The notes under the pieces: generated by a model
Seen by the model: the letters and a program-made list of their open reading frames with translations, nothing else
Told to the model about the DNA's origin: nothing
The model's database searches: none
Program-made: the position numbers and the translations under genes
Part shown: one piece after another, positions 40,237 to 43,510 of the stretch
How positions within the stretch are numbered: the stretch's first letter is position 1
How the letters are laid out: each line of letters starts with the position of its first letter
Assembly (NCBI GenBank): GCA_902514885.1
Contig: CABXST010000007.1
Location: 1 to 43,510, forward strand
From: an uncultured Alphaproteobacteria bacterium
GTDB taxonomy: Bacteria; Pseudomonadota; Alphaproteobacteria; HIMB59
Direction of reading: 5' to 3'
DNA: 43,510 nucleotides

Positions 40237-40890
40237 TTATTTATTCAAGTTATTTATGATCTTAATCATTTTTTTTGCTGCTAAAATTTCTGCTTTTTGT
40301 TTAGAAACTCCCTCTGCCTCCACTTCGTTGTCATTGATTTTTAAAGACACTATAAATTTAGGTTTATGTTTTGTGCCTACTTCTTCAATTAGATTATAGT
40401 CAGGAATAGTTTTATATTTTTTTTGACAATATTCTTGGATAAATGTCTTAGGATCTTTTTGAGGAAGTGTATCTAATTCATCTTTCCATAATTCCACTAT
40501 TAATTTTTTTGAAAAATTTAAACCTTTTCTTGTGTATGAAAATCCAATCAAAGACTCTAAAGCATCAGCGTATACAGAATTTTTATTAGAGTTGGGGTCA
40601 AGCTGATGTTTAAAAATATCACCTAAGTTATTTTTTTTAAATATTTTGGCTAAAGTATTTGTATTTACAAGATGAATAAATCTTCTTGAAATTTCATCCA
40701 GTGTATTGTGAGAGAAAGTTGCAATCAAATATTCTGATATTACTAAACCTAAAACCCTATCTCCTAAGAACTCATATTTTTGAAATGGTTTATCAGAATT
40801 TTTTTTTGATTTTTCAAAACTATCATGCTGGAAGCTTTTATCGAAGCCCTTAAGGCTTTTTAGTGTTTTGAAAATTTGTGCCTTATTCAA
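40237..40890 (-). CDS. rnc: Ribonuclease III
   Basis: YEFLGDRVLGLVISEYL, ADALESLIGFSY, C-terminal dsRBD. Confidence 0.93.
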   Translation of the reverse strand: MNKAQIFKTLKSLKGFDKSFQHDSFEKSKKNSDKPFQKYEFLGDRVLGLVISEYLIATFSHNTLDEISRRFIHLVNTNTLAKIFKKNNLGDIFKHQLDPNSNKNSVYADALESLIGFSYTRKGLNFSKKLIVELWKDELDTLPQKDPKTFIQEYCQKKYKTIPDYNLIEEVGTKHKPKFIVSLKINDNEVEAEGVSKQKAEILAAKKMIKIINNLNK

Positions 40891-40895
40891 AATAT

Positions 40896-41627
40896 TTATT
40901 TGATAATATTAAATAGCCTATCATACCTGATATGTAGAGGTAAATTCCAAAATTTTGAAATTGAAAAATCTGTATCAACTGAAAACCAGATAAACCAAAC
41001 TTTTCCTATTATATTTACTTTGGGAACAAAACCTACCCCACTTAGAACTCTACTGTCAGATGAATTATCTCTGTTGTCACCCATAAAAAAAAATTTGTCT
41101 TTAGGAATTTTGTACTCTGGAGTGTAGTCGAGTGGTCCGTTGTCAGTAATATTTAATATTTTATATTCATTTTCTATTAACTGCTGAATATCTTTTTTAT
41201 ACTGATCATCAAAAAAAAACCCATCATCGAATTGATTTAACATTTCAAATTCTTTGGTATTATTTGACTTAATATAAACTTCACCATTTATAACCTTAAT
41301 TGTTTCCCCTGGTAAACCGATTAATCTTTTTACATAGTTTATATTTTCTTGACCAGGAAGTTTGAAGACGATTACGTCACCTCTTTCAGGATTACTCTCA
41401 AATATTTTTCCTTTGAAGGGTGGTATTCCAAAGGGAAATGAATATCTTGAGTAGCCGTAGTCCCATTTTGAAACAAATAAAAAATCTCCTACTAATAAAT
41501 TTGGTTTCATTGAGCCAGAGGGAATTTTAAATGGCTCAATAGCAAAAGTTCTAATTATACCAGCAATAATTAAAGCCCAAAAAAGTGCTTTAAAATTATT
41601 AATCAGAGATGATTTAATTTTGCTCAA
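40896..41627 (-). CDS. lepB: Signal peptidase I
   Basis: FKIPSGSMKPNLLVGDFLFVSK, GDVIVFKLPGQENINYVKRLIGLPGE, FFMGDNRDNSSDSR. Confidence 0.96.
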   Translation of the reverse strand: MSKIKSSLINNFKALFWALIIAGIIRTFAIEPFKIPSGSMKPNLLVGDFLFVSKWDYGYSRYSFPFGIPPFKGKIFESNPERGDVIVFKLPGQENINYVKRLIGLPGETIKVINGEVYIKSNNTKEFEMLNQFDDGFFFDDQYKKDIQQLIENEYKILNITDNGPLDYTPEYKIPKDKFFFMGDNRDNSSDSRVLSGVGFVPKVNIIGKVWFIWFSVDTDFSISKFWNLPLHIRYDRLFNIIK

Positions 41628-41982
41628 TAATTACCGACGCAATCGAATATAACTTTGTATCTGTAAGGCTAACATGAATGGCACACTTTCCAAAAGTTTC
41701 ATTCAAATATCTTTCAAGTTTATTTTTCAAAGAAATAACTGGTTTACCTAAGGTATTCCTGCTAACAACGATATCATTTGGATAACAAGGAGATCTAAAT
41801 CCTAGACCAATACTTTTTGAAAAGGCCTCTTTAATAGCAAAATTATTTGCTAGTAAATTAGAATCAATTTTTTCTAATTGGTCATTAATAAAGTATTTAG
41901 ATATGAAGTTTTCTTTATATTTTGCATAAATGTTGCTTACTCTATCTATCTCAACTAAATCTATTCCGTGGCCAATTATCAT
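41614..41982 (-). CDS. acpS: Holo-[acyl-carrier-protein] synthase
   Basis: IIGHGIDLVEIDRV, NFAIKEAFSKSIGLGF, HVSLTDTKLYSIASVI. Confidence 0.93.
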   Translation of the reverse strand: MIIGHGIDLVEIDRVSNIYAKYKENFISKYFINDQLEKIDSNLLANNFAIKEAFSKSIGLGFRSPCYPNDIVVSRNTLGKPVISLKNKLERYLNETFGKCAIHVSLTDTKLYSIASVIIEQN

Positions 41983-42686
41983 TTTTTTATTAGACCTCTG
42001 AAAGTCTTGATAGTTTTAACTAGTGAAATAAATATAGCTTCAGATATTATAAAATGACCAACGTGGACAGTATCCACATATCTTCTTTTTTTTATATATT
42101 TTATGTTATTAAAATTTAAACCATGCCCTACATTAACTATTAGTTTCTTAGAGTGAGCATACTCGATCATTTCGTTTATTTTATTAATAATATTTTTTTT
42201 AATGATTTTTTTATCTAAAGGCCCTGTATGTATTTCAACAGTATCAAAACCTAAAATTTTAGCTAAAGTAATCATTTTTTTTGTAGGATTTATAAAAGCA
42301 CTAACTTGTATATTTTTTTTTTGAGAAATTTTTAATAGCTTCTTTAATCTTGGATAAGATATTTTATTTAAATTTAAACCACCCTCTGTAGTGATTTCAT
42401 TTCTTTTTTCAGGAACCAAGCAAATAAACTCCGGATTAATCTTATTAGCTATTTGTATCATTTCATCTGTAAGAGCCATTTCAAGATTAATTGGAATTTT
42501 AGAATTTTTTTTTAATTCTAATAAATCTTGATCTTTTATATGTCTTCTGTCTTCTCTCAAGTGAACGGTTAAAGTGTCAACTTTTGCATCATGACAAACT
42601 TTTAATGCTCTTAATAAATTTGGATTGTTTTGTCCTCTAGCGTTACGAAGGGTAGCAATATGATCTATGTTGACTCCAAGTTTCAT
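41979..42686 (-). CDS. pdxJ: Pyridoxine 5'-phosphate synthase
   Basis: LGVNIDHIATLRNARGQNNPNLL, TVHLREDRRHIKDQDL, CLVPEKRNEITTEGGLNL, VNVGHGLN. Confidence 0.96.
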   Translation of the reverse strand: MKLGVNIDHIATLRNARGQNNPNLLRALKVCHDAKVDTLTVHLREDRRHIKDQDLLELKKNSKIPINLEMALTDEMIQIANKINPEFICLVPEKRNEITTEGGLNLNKISYPRLKKLLKISQKKNIQVSAFINPTKKMITLAKILGFDTVEIHTGPLDKKIIKKNIINKINEMIEYAHSKKLIVNVGHGLNFNNIKYIKKRRYVDTVHVGHFIISEAIFISLVKTIKTFRGLIKK

Positions 42687-43510
42687 TAATAATTAATTGA
42701 TTGTCTTTTAACTTTATCAACTTGGCTTAAAGTTTTCATTTCGGCAAGAACAAATTTTAATTTATCTGAGCTTTCAATACTTATATCGATTATGAATGTG
42801 TAAACTTTTTTAGTTCTGTTAGCGATACGGATATTTTCAATATTAATCTCATGTTTATCAAAAATTGAAGTGATGCTAAACAGTGCACCCGGTTGATTTT
42901 TAATAATTATCTCTATTCTTGAGTTAAATTCAGATTGGTTTTCACCCTCTCCCCATTCTGATTTATAGAAATTATCTTTATGATAATAACCCAAACTATC
43001 ACAAATTGTATTATGAACAACTAAACCACGCCCATAGGACATAATCGATATAATACTATCACCTTTTATTGGAGAGCAACAAGTTGCATAGTTCACAGCT
43101 ATACCATTTTCATATTTTAATACATCTACTCTCTCTTCATCTTCTTTGGATTGAAAAATTTTTTTGACAATGTTATTTTCCATTTCTTTAAAAAGTTTAT
43201 CAAGTTCTGCTCTAGATAAAAAACCTCTTCCAACATTTTCAAAAAGTTTATTTTTATATTTAAAGTCAGTCTTTCTTAAAATCTTTTCGTAAATACCATC
43301 ATCAGAAATTATATTTTTAGATTTTGCTATATAGTTTAAAATATCTTTTCCAAGAATTTCAAATTCTCTTCTTCTTTTTGACCTAAAAAAGTACCTAATT
43401 TTTTCTTTAACTTTTTCTTTTTTTACAAATCTAATCCATAACGGAGAAATGGTAGTGTTTTCATCTAAGATAATTTCAACCTGATCTCCATTATCAAGTT
43501 TTGTGCTTAA
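42686..43510 (-). CDS. spoT: RelA/SpoT (RSH) bifunctional (p)ppGpp enzyme, C-terminal part, truncated by window end
   Basis: Frame stays open upstream of the ORF-track Met to the window edge (…LSTKLDNGDQVEIILDENTTISPLWIRFVKKEKVKEKIRYFFR…, TGS end); C-terminal ACT domain. Confidence 0.9.
   Translation of the reverse strand, partial: LSTKLDNGDQVEIILDENTTISPLWIRFVKKEKVKEKIRYFFRSKRRREFEILGKDILNYIAKSKNIISDDGIYEKILRKTDFKYKNKLFENVGRGFLSRAELDKLFKEMENNIVKKIFQSKEDEERVDVLKYENGIAVNYATCCSPIKGDSIISIMSYGRGLVVHNTICDSLGYYHKDNFYKSEWGEGENQSEFNSRIEIIIKNQPGALFSITSIFDKHEINIENIRIANRTKKVYTFIIDISIESSDKLKFVLAEMKTLSQVDKVKRQSINY

Noticed and set aside
40569-40580. GTATAC-containing sequence inside rnc resembling the GntR half-site
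   Set aside because: Only the hexamer core matches, no symmetric arms, located within coding sequence; likely chance.
1-43510. CRISPR array, prophage, IS element, toxin-antitoxin or defence island
   Set aside because: No regularly spaced repeats, integrase/transposase, terminal inverted repeats or defence-domain proteins recognised anywhere in the window.

Overview
AT-rich 43.5 kb chromosomal window. The family content and operon orders (spoT-pdxJ-acpS-lepB-rnc-recO, plsX-ihfA-merR/bamE, DUF1476, hom-glpX-recJ) suggest a streamlined, marine-type alphaproteobacterium; that assignment is inference. I see no phage, IS, CRISPR or plasmid signature. Most of the window is core metabolism. The accessory part is a ~15 kb minus-strand block (19180 to 4135). 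It holds a tripartite tricarboxylate transporter (tctC-tctB-tctA), a GntR/FCD regulator, a ThDP enzyme of the oxalyl-CoA decarboxylase/2-hydroxyacyl-CoA lyase superfamily, a strongly formyl-CoA-transferase-like class III CoA-transferase and a stand-alone 10-formyl-THF-hydrolase-like formyltransferase. These run with a 9-nt gap into a 10-gene Mrp-type antiporter cluster with a split MrpA and three NuoL/M/N-like subunits. I propose the catabolic part is a formyl-CoA-cycling module for a carboxylate or 2-hydroxy acid. It appears to be controlled through a shared palindrome, TNGTATA-ATG-TATACNA, found once between the regulator and ThDP genes and once upstream of tctC. A panE-like/serine-glyoxylate-aminotransferase-like pair nearby may connect to the same chemistry. 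Other observations: all five convergent gene junctions have a gap of 1 nt or less (three share one TTAA); fabH/rpmF/yceD and era are missing from conserved loci; RibBA has a degenerate RibA half; a K+-independent-type H+-PPase is present. All homology statements are from recognition of sequence motifs; no searches were run.
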